Shown here piece after piece: positions 44,360-52,485 of a stretch of 64,000 nt of DNA (position 1 is its first letter; each line of letters begins with the position of its first letter). Source of the stretch: CBDUXP01 sp965371225 [NCBI: uncultured bacterium] (GTDB lineage: Bacteria > Abyssobacteria > SURF-5 > CBDUXP01); assembly GCA_965371225.1 (NCBI GenBank), contig CBDUXP010000001.1:62001-126000 (forward strand), given 5' to 3'. The translations under genes and the position numbers were made by a program. The notes beneath the pieces were generated by a model, which saw only the letters and a program-made list of their open reading frames with translations, ran no database searches and was not told the DNA's origin.

Positions 44360-45042
44360 TCCGTCTCCTCGCGTTGGACGCGCGCACGCGCTTCCATGAC
44401 GTCCTCCGCCCCGAGCCAGCCGAGCAGCTCGACGCGGTCGAACCGTTTTTCGCGCATCGCCCCCTTCGTCACCATGTGGAAGGGGAGGTCGGCGGACAGG
44501 ATCCACTTTTCGATCGTGTCGGGCGTGGCGGACAGAATGCGCGCCGCCTCCTCCTCGTCCACCAATTCCAGATGTTCGTGATCCTCCTGCCGGCGCAGCC
44601 ACACGCGGCGTGGGGCCAGGCGGCGGTCGTCCGGCTCCCGGTGCGGCACGCCGCCGGGTTGGTCCTCCGCGCGGCGCAATCGTTCCCGCCGCTGTCCCTG
44701 CCGGCGGTCCCCTTTCAAGAGCGCGGGGGCGCTCAGGTCAAAAGGGCCGGAGGCAAACACATTCGGATGCGGGCCGGCCGCGCCGCCACGGTACACGCCG
44801 TCCGCGTCCCGCTGGGCCGGGATGCTGGGCACGCTGGGGAGGGCGGGACTCTCCAGCGCGTTCATATCCAGGTATTCCGGATCCGCGTCCGCCTCCGAGT
44901 CCGGGGCGGCCGCCCCCGGCGCATCAGCCCCAGCCGGGCTGAGCGCGCCTGCCGGAGCAACCGGCGCGAGGCGGGCATTGATCAACAGCACGTAGTAAAT
45001 GTAGAGGAGGATGGAAAAGAAGAGAATCCAGAAAAGAATCAT
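44356..45042 (-). CDS. Membrane-anchored protein with C-terminal helix-turn-helix (excisionase-like)
   Basis: 228 residues. A strong N-terminal membrane helix (ILFWILFFSILLYIYYVLLI) is followed by about 130 residues of Ala/Pro- and Arg-rich linker. The C-terminus (about 165-220: LVDEEEAARILSATPDTIEK, then FDRVELLGWL) has the pattern of an HTH_17/excisionase-type winged helix. A DNA-binding domain tethered to the membrane is unusual; a protein-binding role for the HTH is also possible. A TACACT -10 lies at 45079-45084. Confidence 0.6.
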   Translation of the reverse strand: MILFWILFFSILLYIYYVLLINARLAPVAPAGALSPAGADAPGAAAPDSEADADPEYLDMNALESPALPSVPSIPAQRDADGVYRGGAAGPHPNVFASGPFDLSAPALLKGDRRQGQRRERLRRAEDQPGGVPHREPDDRRLAPRRVWLRRQEDHEHLELVDEEEAARILSATPDTIEKWILSADLPFHMVTKGAMREKRFDRVELLGWLGAEDVMEARARVQREETE

Positions 45043-45078
45043 GTGCGCAAGGTGTGCATCCCCGGATCCCTAGTACGC

Positions 45079-45084
45079 AGTGTA
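45079..45084 (-). promoter_or_regulatory. -10 element TACACT before membrane-HTH gene
   Basis: Minus-strand TACACT, 36 bases before the ATG at 45042; expected leader about 30 bases. Same hexamer as other promoters in this window. Confidence 0.4.
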
Positions 45085-45110
45085 GCGGTCCGCTCGACGC
45101 GCCCGCAACC

Positions 45111-47627
45111 CTAGGGGTCGATGCCGTACACCTGCAAGTGCGTGAATCGCGTCACGAAGGTGCTGGTCCCCGCGCGCTCCCGAAAGTGCACCAGGCGCAC
45201 CCCGGTGAGCGTCACCGGATCCGTCCCGGCGCGTGCCCAGTCCGCGGCGAGCGGCAAGGTCACCGTGCGCCACGCGCCCGGCTCGCCTGCGAGGAGGCCG
45301 GCCCGCTCGATGAGCGGCACCGGCTGGGCCTGTCCCGCAGGCCAGGAGCCGACGGCGCCGCCCGTGCTGTAGAGCAGGTACGCCAGGGGCGGGCGCGCCG
45401 TCCCCTCCACTTCGATCCAGCAGGCCAGCACCCCGCCCGGTGGCACGCGGTCGCTCTCCACCTGCACGGTCACCTCGAGCCGGGCGGCGCCGGCCACGGT
45501 CAACCCCTTCCGGGACACGTGCGGCGCGCACCGTTGCCATCCGAGGTCGGTGGCACTCGCCAGGACAAGATTCGCGTCCTCGACTTCCACCTGCAAGTTG
45601 GGCGCGCACTCCGTCGCCACCCGCCAGGGACCGTCCTCCAACACGGGCCCATCAAACGCTTCTTCCCACAGCACAATGGCAGTCGGCGGGGGCGCGTCGG
45701 CGAAGCCCTCGAGCGGCGGCGCGGGGGCCGGCTCTGCAGTCGGCGGGGCAGCTGACGGTTCGGGCGGGGCGGCGGCGAGTGCGAGCGCCGCGACCGCTTC
45801 CCCATGGCGCGCTTGGGCCGCGGCGAACCCCTGCTGTTGCTCCTCCACGTGTTGCTTGGCGAGCGCGATGCGAGCGCGATGGGTCCTGAGGGAATCGCGG
45901 GCCTGGTCTGCCGCGGCCGCGGCCTGCCCGTACGCGCGCTCGAAATGCCGGAGCTCAGTGAACGGAATGCGCATGCGGCCGCCCTCCGGTAACTGCACTC
46001 GCAGGGTTTCCATATCGCTCTCGGCATCCAGAATGCGGCAGACCAACTCCCGCCCGCTGGTGAAGACGACGCGGTCGGGAAACTGCAAGCTCGCATCCGG
46101 CGGGGCACTGCGCTGTTGCGTCAGGGCAACCTGGGCCGCAGCGTTCGCCTCACGCGCCGCGCGCCATTCGGCGCTCGCGGCCGCCAGCGTGCGCAACTCA
46201 GGCCCGTAGGCGGGGGGCGGCACGGGCGGGAGATACGCGGCGGCGTCTTCCATCAGGGGGGGCATCTCCTCCCTGCGCACGAAATCCACCTGGTGGTCGA
46301 GCTTCCACGTATCGAACACATCCCGCGCCCATGCCCGAGCAATTTGGCGATCCTGGGCCGTGGCCGCGGTGGTCGCCCGGGGGCGGAGCGGGGTGTCCTC
46401 GGCCAGCGCCGAAGCGGGCAGGAACACGGGACCCATGTCCGGGTAGGTCAGGACGGCGCCACCGTCCTGCGCGTGCGCGTCCGGGGCGGGGAGGATGCCC
46501 CCGTTGCGAAGGTGCACGCTCACGCGCGCCTGCGCCGCCCCTATCTCCGCCTGGGCGTCGTACAGGCTCAGCAACCCAGCGAGTGCTTCCATGTCGGGCA
46601 CGCGATGCACCACGGGGGGGCGCATCGGCGCGGCGGGCTCTTGCGCGGGGCGCAGCAAGATCAGCGCGAGTGCGGTCGCGGTGGCGGCCAGCCCCCCGGC
46701 TCCCAGCAGCATGGCCCACCGGGTGGTCGCCGGCGTGGGGGCCGGCCGGAGCTGACCCGGTGCCCCGGTGGACTGCACCTCTTGGGCGGAGCTGCTCGTC
46801 GCGTCCCCCTTGACGATGAGGCGCAAGTCCGCGATCACGTCGGCGCAGCTCTGGTAGCGACCTTCGGGCTCCTTGGCGAGCATCTTCAACACCACCCGTT
46901 CGACCGGGATAGGCACATCCGCGTTCAGTTCGCTTGGCGGACGCGGCTCATCGAACTGATGTTGTTGGAGGGTGACCAACGCATCCTTATTGTCGAAGGG
47001 CACTCCGCCGGTGAGCATCTCGTAGAACACGATCCCGAGACTGTAAATGTCGCTCTGTGGCGTCGTGGTCTTCCCCGACGCCTGCTCCGGGGACATGTAT
47101 TCGGGCGTGCCGACGATGGTGCCCAAAGTGGTCAACCGCTCGGCGGTCCCGTGCAGGGCGATGCCGAAGTCCGTCAATTTCGCATTGCCCCGCCGGTCAA
47201 ACAGAATGTTCGCGGGTTTGATATCGCGGTGGATAATGCCGGCTTCATGCGCAGCGTGCAGGCCCCGGCAGACTTGGACGACCGAGCGCACGGCATCGGT
47301 CACGTTCAGGTGCTGCTTGCGGAAGATCCGGTCGTCCAGCGTCTCGCCTTCGACCAACTCCATGGCATAGTAGTGCGCGCCGTCCTGCTCGCCGATGTCG
47401 TACACCTGGACAATGTTCGGGTGGTTGAGCTGCGCGATGGCGCGCGCCTCGCGCCGGAAGCGGCGGACGAAGGCCTCGTCGATGGTGAACTGGGGCGGCA
47501 GGAGTTTCAGCGCCACCCGGCGATCCAGCTCCACCTGGCGCGCCAGGTACACCACGCCCATCCCCCCCTTGCCGAGCTCTCCTTCGATTCGGTAGCCGCC
47601 CAGACGTTTGCCGATGAGCGAACTCAC
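45111..47627 (-). CDS. Hanks-type Ser/Thr protein kinase with membrane helix and large C-terminal region (paralogue 1)
   Basis: 838 residues from GTG 47627. Kinase domain about 12-280: ELGKGGMGVVY loop, Lys41, catalytic Asp135 in HRDIKPAN, DFG Asp153, GTPEYMSPEQ. A membrane helix (about 306-328, MLLGAGGLAATATALALILL) follows. Outside lies a module shared with the kinases at 47676 and 49445 (HLRNGGILP, VLTYPDMGPVFLPASAL, then ARDVFDTWK), a barrel-like segment (GRELVCRILDAESDMETLRV with MRIPFTELRHF), a coiled coil, and a terminal beta-sandwich of carbohydrate-binding-module type (LWEEAFDGPVLEDGPWRV onward). The start codon follows TACACT by six bases. Confidence 0.88.
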   Translation of the reverse strand: MSSLIGKRLGGYRIEGELGKGGMGVVYLARQVELDRRVALKLLPPQFTIDEAFVRRFRREARAIAQLNHPNIVQVYDIGEQDGAHYYAMELVEGETLDDRIFRKQHLNVTDAVRSVVQVCRGLHAAHEAGIIHRDIKPANILFDRRGNAKLTDFGIALHGTAERLTTLGTIVGTPEYMSPEQASGKTTTPQSDIYSLGIVFYEMLTGGVPFDNKDALVTLQQHQFDEPRPPSELNADVPIPVERVVLKMLAKEPEGRYQSCADVIADLRLIVKGDATSSSAQEVQSTGAPGQLRPAPTPATTRWAMLLGAGGLAATATALALILLRPAQEPAAPMRPPVVHRVPDMEALAGLLSLYDAQAEIGAAQARVSVHLRNGGILPAPDAHAQDGGAVLTYPDMGPVFLPASALAEDTPLRPRATTAATAQDRQIARAWARDVFDTWKLDHQVDFVRREEMPPLMEDAAAYLPPVPPPAYGPELRTLAAASAEWRAAREANAAAQVALTQQRSAPPDASLQFPDRVVFTSGRELVCRILDAESDMETLRVQLPEGGRMRIPFTELRHFERAYGQAAAAADQARDSLRTHRARIALAKQHVEEQQQGFAAAQARHGEAVAALALAAAPPEPSAAPPTAEPAPAPPLEGFADAPPPTAIVLWEEAFDGPVLEDGPWRVATECAPNLQVEVEDANLVLASATDLGWQRCAPHVSRKGLTVAGAARLEVTVQVESDRVPPGGVLACWIEVEGTARPPLAYLLYSTGGAVGSWPAGQAQPVPLIERAGLLAGEPGAWRTVTLPLAADWARAGTDPVTLTGVRLVHFRERAGTSTFVTRFTHLQVYGIDP

Positions 47628-47633
47628 GCGCCC

Positions 47634-47639
47634 AGTGTA
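47634..47639 (-). promoter_or_regulatory. -10 element TACACT, six bases before GTG (leaderless candidate)
   Basis: TACACT, GGGCGC, then the GTG at 47627. The start point would coincide with the GTG, so a leaderless mRNA is expected and the GTG is preferred over the upstream ATG at 47645. Confidence 0.5.
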
Positions 47640-47675
47640 GCGCACGGGACGGCCGCGGCCCGCGACGCGCGCCGG

Positions 47676-49346
47676 TTACCGAGGCGGCTTGGTGCTCGCC
47701 ATCAGGAGGCGGACGGCTTCCTCATACCCGGCCACCGCTGCGGTGGCGTCGTCCCCCGCCTCGCGGGCAGCCTCGACCGCGCGCCACCGTTTCGCCACCT
47801 GCCGTAATTCCGCGCGGCTGCGAATTTCCGGCGGCGGCGGCAGGTCCCGCTGCCCCTGTTCCAACATGCGACGCAGGCCCAAGAGCGGCAAGCCGCCGCC
47901 TTCCAGCATGCCCCCGTGTGCGGGATTGTTGTTTTTCCATTGGATGTAGTACCGCCGCGCCCACGTGTCCCCCTGGCTCTTGAACGCCGCCGGCGTGTAG
48001 GCCTTCAGGGAGCCGGGAGTCACGGCGCTGTCGGGCAGGCGGACCTCGCCGCGCACCCGGGGCACCCGCAACACCACCCCCGCGTCTTCCCGCCGCCCGT
48101 CCGCGCCCGTCAAGATCGCGCCATTGGCCAGCGTCAGCGTCATCGGGGTGCCGCGGGGCTTGGCCAGAAACTTCTCCTGGTAACAGTGGCGCTTGGCCGC
48201 GTACAACTCGATCATGTAGCTGTGGGCAATCGGAAAGGGGACGGGGCTCTGCTCCAGGGTGGGGACTTCCACCAGTGGCCGGCTGCACGGGGTCCGGCTC
48301 CGATAGACGGCAAGTCCCACGGCGAGCACGGCCACCGCGGCCAAGGGGATGCGATACGGGCGCACGACCTCGACCAAGGCCGCACCGACCTCGCCGGCGG
48401 CGGCGCCGCCACGGCCGACCAGCCGCTGGACGGTGTGCATGGTGGTTGGGCGCGGCACGGCGCCCGTGCCGGTGGGCGGAACGGTGACCCCAGCCTGCAG
48501 GCCCGTGCCGGTGGTCGGGCTCCCGCCGGTGGCCGTGCGCACGAGGGAGCGCAGGTCCGCCACCACGGCGGCACACGTCGCGTAGCGGTCCGCCGGGTCC
48601 TTCGCCAGCATCTTCAACACCATGCGCTCCAGCGGCGCCGGAATCTCCGGCGCCAAGTCGCTCGGCGCTCGCGGCGCCTCGTGCTGGTGCTGCTGCAGGA
48701 TGATCAGCCGGTTCTCGTGTTGGAAGGGGACGGTGCCCGTGAGCATCTCGTAGAACACGATGCCGAGGCTATAGATGTCGCTCTGGAGCGTGATGGTCTT
48801 GGCGCCGGCCTGCTCCGGTGACATGTACTCCGGCGTGCCGATGATGCCCCCGGTGCGCGTGAGCCGTTCAGCGGTCAGGTCCAGCGCGATGCCAAAGTCC
48901 ATGACCTTCGGCAGGCCTTCCTTGTCGATGACGATGTTGGCCGGTTTAATATCCCGGTGGATGATCCCGGCCCCGTGCGCCGCCTGCAGGGCGCGGCACA
49001 CGTGCGCCACGATGCGCACCGCTTCCTTCCACGACAGGCGCTTCTTCCGGGCGATCCGCTGGTCCAGCGACTCGCCGTCCACCAGTTCCATGACGTAGTA
49101 GTACGTGCCGTCCTGCTGGCCGCTGTCGTAAATGTGCACGATGCGCGCGTGATTCAGTTGCGCGACCGCGCGCGCCTCCCGCAGGAAGCGCTGCACGAAC
49201 GAGGCGTCGTCCGTGAGCGTCTTGGCCAGCACCTTGAGCGCGACCGGCCGGTCCAGATCCACCTGCCGCGCCTTGTAGACGGTCCCCATCCCGCCGGAGC
49301 CGAGTTCCTCCTCGACCACGTACTCGCCGAACTGCTTTCCGATCAT
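47676..49346 (-). CDS. Hanks-type Ser/Thr protein kinase with membrane helix (paralogue 2)
   Basis: 556 residues. Kinase about 9-275: ELGSGGMGTVY loop, Lys38, HRDIKPAN, MDFGIAL and GTPEYMSPEQ, all intact. After a Thr/Pro/Gly-rich linker comes one helix (about 333-352, PLAAVAVLAVGLAVY). The outside part carries the shared module: TLANGAILTG, VVLRVPRVRGEVRLPDSAV, TWARRYYIQWK, and a closing LRQVAKRWRAVEAAREA helix. No further domain follows, so this is the shortest of the three and shows the module alone. Its own -10 (TACAAT, 49447-49452) overlaps the stop codon of the upstream kinase. Confidence 0.9.
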   Translation of the reverse strand: MIGKQFGEYVVEEELGSGGMGTVYKARQVDLDRPVALKVLAKTLTDDASFVQRFLREARAVAQLNHARIVHIYDSGQQDGTYYYVMELVDGESLDQRIARKKRLSWKEAVRIVAHVCRALQAAHGAGIIHRDIKPANIVIDKEGLPKVMDFGIALDLTAERLTRTGGIIGTPEYMSPEQAGAKTITLQSDIYSLGIVFYEMLTGTVPFQHENRLIILQQHQHEAPRAPSDLAPEIPAPLERMVLKMLAKDPADRYATCAAVVADLRSLVRTATGGSPTTGTGLQAGVTVPPTGTGAVPRPTTMHTVQRLVGRGGAAAGEVGAALVEVVRPYRIPLAAVAVLAVGLAVYRSRTPCSRPLVEVPTLEQSPVPFPIAHSYMIELYAAKRHCYQEKFLAKPRGTPMTLTLANGAILTGADGRREDAGVVLRVPRVRGEVRLPDSAVTPGSLKAYTPAAFKSQGDTWARRYYIQWKNNNPAHGGMLEGGGLPLLGLRRMLEQGQRDLPPPPEIRSRAELRQVAKRWRAVEAAREAGDDATAAVAGYEEAVRLLMASTKPPR

Positions 49347-49444
49347 TGCCGCCGTCCTCCCGCCGGACCGTCCGCGATCTCAGCCGTCGCCGCTCCCCCG
49401 GCGACCGCCGATCTCCGAGCCTGCTGAGTGGGGTCTCGCGAGCG

Positions 49445-51334
49445 CTATTGTACCGGGTCGCGCGGTCGGGTCCTGGCCAGCGCGGCGAGTACCGCCTCCA
49501 CCGCCGCGTCATACGCGGCCTCCGCCGCGGCCACGCGCTGTTCGGCCGCGTGGATGTCCGCGTCCTGTGCGGCGTCCGGCACCGCCGTGTCCTCGCGCGC
49601 CCAAGCCGCAGACTGAATTTCAGTGAACCGCAAGCGGGTTTCGTGTCCGTCGGCCTTGCGCACGCGCAGGGAGTCGCGCTGCTGTTCGAGAATGGTGCAC
49701 GGGATCACCCGTCCGCTGCCCAGGCGGATGAGGTCTGCGAACGCGTCGGCCGCCGGCCGCGGGGCATCCGGAGGGGGCACGGCCCGCAGGATGCACTGCA
49801 CTTCGGCCACCGGAATACGGACCCGCCGCCCGTCGGCGCGCTCCACCCAGAGGGAACTCGGCTTCTCCACCTCGATGCGACACTGCACCGCCGGGCCCAT
49901 GCGCATGATGAGCCGATCCGGATACGTCTGGTGCGTTTCCACCATCATCGTGCCGGCCTCGGTCCGCCGGCCACCGCGCCGCAGCACCGCCAGGTCCTGG
50001 CGTTCGGCGCGCACGGCGGCCCAGCCTTCGGCCAACGCGCGCACCTCCGGTAGCGGTGGCGCGACCGCGGGCGCCGGCAACGCGGTCGCGGCCTCCGCCA
50101 GCAGGGTCGGGATCGAATCGGGGCCGGCCGCCGGTCCATGGTGCGCGACCCACTGCGCGTAGTACGCCCGGGCCCACTGGTCGCTCTCCGCACGCAGCAC
50201 GGTATCGTCCAGTCCGAACCCATAGGGTTCCGGGTCGAGCACGGCCAACGGGAGCGCGATCTCCCCCACCTCCGCCACGGTGAGCAGGGCCTTGTCCCCT
50301 TCGAAATGCCCCGCGCTCCCACAGAGTTCCCCCCCATTGCGACAGCAGAGGATCACGCGCCGCTGCCGCGCGGACTCCAATAGCCGCGTGTAGGCCAGGT
50401 CCGTGAGGGCCGCCAGCGGATCGTCCACCGGCGGGGCCGTGTCCGCCGGGGGCCTGAACCCCCTGCCCACCGCACCGGTCGTGCGCGTGCCGCGGGCGGA
50501 ACTGCGCTCCCCGTGCCCCTTCGCCACCGCCCGCAGGTCGGCCACCACCTCCGCGCACGTGGCGTATCGCTCCGCGGGCGCCTTAGCGAGCATCTGGAGC
50601 ACGATCTCCTCGATCCCCACGGGAATCTCCGGCACCAGCGTGCGCGGCGCTGCCGGCTCGTCCCACTGGTGCTGTTGCAAGAGTACGAGCAGGTCGGGAT
50701 GATCAAAGGGCAGGGCCCCGGTCAGCAACTCGTAGAACACCACGCCCAAGGAATACACATCGCTCGCGGGCGTCGCCTGCCGGCCCGCGGCCTGTTCGGG
50801 GGACATGAAGGCCGGCGTGCCCACGAGGGTGCCGCTCGAGGTGAGACCGACCTCGTCGGCGTCTTGCTGGCGCGCCACGCCGAAGTCCATGACCTTGACC
50901 CGCCCGTTCGAGTCGAGGGCCAAGTTTTCGGGCTTGAGATCGCGATGCACGACTCCCGCCTCGTGCGCGGCGTGGACGCCCTGACAGGCTTGGGCCATCA
51001 CGCGCAGGGCGCTGCGTGGGGAAAAGCGCCCATCCCGCTCCAAGCGTTCCTTGATCGTGCGGTCGTTCACCAATTCCATGGCGAAGTAGTGGGCGCGCTC
51101 ATGTTCGCCGATGCCGAGGATGCGCACGATGTTCGGGTGGTTGAGTTTCGCGATCCCGCGCGCTTCGCGGCGGAAGCGCTCAATGAACGTCGCGTCATCG
51201 GAGAGATGCGCGTGCAGGACTTTGACGGCCACCGGCCGGTCCAGACTGACCTGGCGCGCCTGGTAGACCGTGCCCATTGCTCCGCGGCCCAGCTCCCGTT
51301 CCACGATGAACCCCCCGAGCTGGACGCCGATCAT
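49445..51334 (-). CDS. Hanks-type Ser/Thr protein kinase without obvious membrane helix (paralogue 3)
   Basis: 629 residues. Kinase about 9-270: ELGRGAMGTVY loop, Lys38 (VAVK), HRDLKPEN, MDFGVAR, GTPAFMSPEQ. Unlike its two neighbours no membrane segment is evident after the kinase. The shared module is present (CRNGGELCG, LLTVAEVGEIALPLAVL, QWARAYYAQW, VRALAEGWAAVRAER), followed by two barrel-like segments (LIMRMGPAVQCRIEVEKPS and RLGSGRVIPCTILEQQRDS) and a C-terminal coiled coil. It lies ten bases after the 279-residue exported protein gene, in one operon with it. Confidence 0.88.
   Translation of the reverse strand: MIGVQLGGFIVERELGRGAMGTVYQARQVSLDRPVAVKVLHAHLSDDATFIERFRREARGIAKLNHPNIVRILGIGEHERAHYFAMELVNDRTIKERLERDGRFSPRSALRVMAQACQGVHAAHEAGVVHRDLKPENLALDSNGRVKVMDFGVARQQDADEVGLTSSGTLVGTPAFMSPEQAAGRQATPASDVYSLGVVFYELLTGALPFDHPDLLVLLQQHQWDEPAAPRTLVPEIPVGIEEIVLQMLAKAPAERYATCAEVVADLRAVAKGHGERSSARGTRTTGAVGRGFRPPADTAPPVDDPLAALTDLAYTRLLESARQRRVILCCRNGGELCGSAGHFEGDKALLTVAEVGEIALPLAVLDPEPYGFGLDDTVLRAESDQWARAYYAQWVAHHGPAAGPDSIPTLLAEAATALPAPAVAPPLPEVRALAEGWAAVRAERQDLAVLRRGGRRTEAGTMMVETHQTYPDRLIMRMGPAVQCRIEVEKPSSLWVERADGRRVRIPVAEVQCILRAVPPPDAPRPAADAFADLIRLGSGRVIPCTILEQQRDSLRVRKADGHETRLRFTEIQSAAWAREDTAVPDAAQDADIHAAEQRVAAAEAAYDAAVEAVLAALARTRPRDPVQ
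49447..49452 (-). promoter_or_regulatory. -10 element TACAAT of kinase paralogue 2
   Basis: Minus-strand TACAAT, 100 bases before the ATG at 49346; its 3' end overlaps the TAG of the upstream kinase. A GGGAGG ribosome site precedes the ATG. Confidence 0.4.
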
Positions 51335-51344
51335 CGTGCGCGGC

Positions 51345-52184
51345 TCACGGGGCCGCCGCGTCGGACGGGCCTACGACGTAGCTCAGCGCCTGCACCGGGT
51401 CGCCCCGCGCCACGAGCAGGCGCTCGAGCCGTTTGCGCGCCTTCACCACCAGGACATTGATCCGCTCGGTGACGGCGTCCCCGTTGGCGCGCACCGCGTC
51501 CGCATCCGCCGTCGCGGTACTGACCTGCCCCTTGAGCACCGCGATCTGTCTCGACCGCTCCTCCATTCGCTCCAGGTCCGGCTCCCGCGGCACCATCATG
51601 CGCGCCGTCTCAATCTTCCGGGTGAGGAGTCCGATTTCCTGTTGCAGGACAACGAGTTCCGCCTGGTACGCACGCAACCGGTCTTCTTTCCCCAGGACGG
51701 CCTGATAGGTGGCCGGCGTCATCCAGACCCCGTAGTAAAACTGGTGTCCGGCAGCGGCTTCTTCGCGACTCAGGGTAACGGCAGCGCGACGTGCGACGGC
51801 CTTCGCCGTGATGCGGGCCTCCCGCTCTTCGGGCGTTATCCATTCGCCCTCGTATGCGATCAAGCCGAGGGCCTCCCGCTGCAAACGTTCCACCTGCGTG
51901 CGCCGTTCGCGCGCGCGGGCGCGGGCCCCCTCGGCGGCTCGGGCCGCTTGCCACCGCTTGCGATGCTGCTGGTTCGTCTCCTCGGGCTCGCGGCTGATGG
52001 CGACGACTTTGTGGCGCGGCAGTGAGGCGCGTCCCATCTCGGTTTCGAAGGTCACCCACTCCTCGGTGACCTCGAGAATCACGCACTCCTGCGACATGGC
52101 GGTGTCGAGATGGATGACGTCCGCGGACGCGGGCCCCGCGCCGGCCAGCAGCCCGATCCAGAGCGCCCAGGGCCCGAGACGCAT
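51345..52184 (-). CDS. Exported coiled-coil protein of unknown family
   Basis: 279 residues from ATG 52184, which gives a clean signal peptide (LWIGLLAGAGPASA-DV). The mature start is a barrel-like segment (VIHLDTAMSQECVILEVTEE, MGRASLPRHKVVAI) like those in kinases 1 and 3. The middle is a charged coiled coil with GEWITPEEREARI and GVWMTPATYQAV motifs, and the last 100 residues are a second coiled coil. Located two bases after the small protein gene and ten before kinase 3. It may be a ligand or partner for that kinase; this is inferred from position and shared module. Confidence 0.65.
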   Translation of the reverse strand: MRLGPWALWIGLLAGAGPASADVIHLDTAMSQECVILEVTEEWVTFETEMGRASLPRHKVVAISREPEETNQQHRKRWQAARAAEGARARARERRTQVERLQREALGLIAYEGEWITPEEREARITAKAVARRAAVTLSREEAAAGHQFYYGVWMTPATYQAVLGKEDRLRAYQAELVVLQQEIGLLTRKIETARMMVPREPDLERMEERSRQIAVLKGQVSTATADADAVRANGDAVTERINVLVVKARKRLERLLVARGDPVQALSYVVGPSDAAAP

Positions 52185-52186
52185 GG

Positions 52187-52345
52187 TCAGGCGCTCGGGT
52201 CGGCGCGCTCCTGCGGGGCCGCCACGCCGGATTGACTGAAATCGCGCACGCGCAGCAGGGTGTCGAATATGGCGCCCGGCACAAGGAGGCAAAAGAGGCC
52301 GTGGACGCGGCGGCCTCGGCGCTCCGTGGATTTCGGTGCGGTCAT
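52187..52345 (-). CDS. Small single-helix membrane protein, first gene of kinase-3 operon
   Basis: 52 residues (MTAPKSTERRGRRVHGLFCL at the start, a helix around residues 14-30). The ATG at 52345 has GGAGG 12 bases upstream, and a near-perfect promoter lies at 52394-52399. Stop and the next ATG are two bases apart. Too short to assign. Confidence 0.55.
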   Translation of the reverse strand: MTAPKSTERRGRRVHGLFCLLVPGAIFDTLLRVRDFSQSGVAAPQERADPSA

Positions 52346-52393
52346 GCGTGCCCAACGCCTCCAGGCATGCCCAAGCCCCGCATACCCCGCCGG

Positions 52394-52399
52394 ATTATA
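52394..52399 (-). promoter_or_regulatory. Extended -10 TG-n-TATAAT
   Basis: Minus strand TGG TATAAT, a consensus extended -10 and the best -10 in the window. It drives the small membrane protein, the exported coiled-coil protein and kinase 3. Confidence 0.6.
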
Positions 52400-52485
52400 C
52401 CACCGGCGGTGGTGCCCACAGATGGCCCTGCGGCTGCGCTGCAGGCCCCAGTTGCGTGCGGCGCGAGCCCCGCCCGGCCGTGAGG

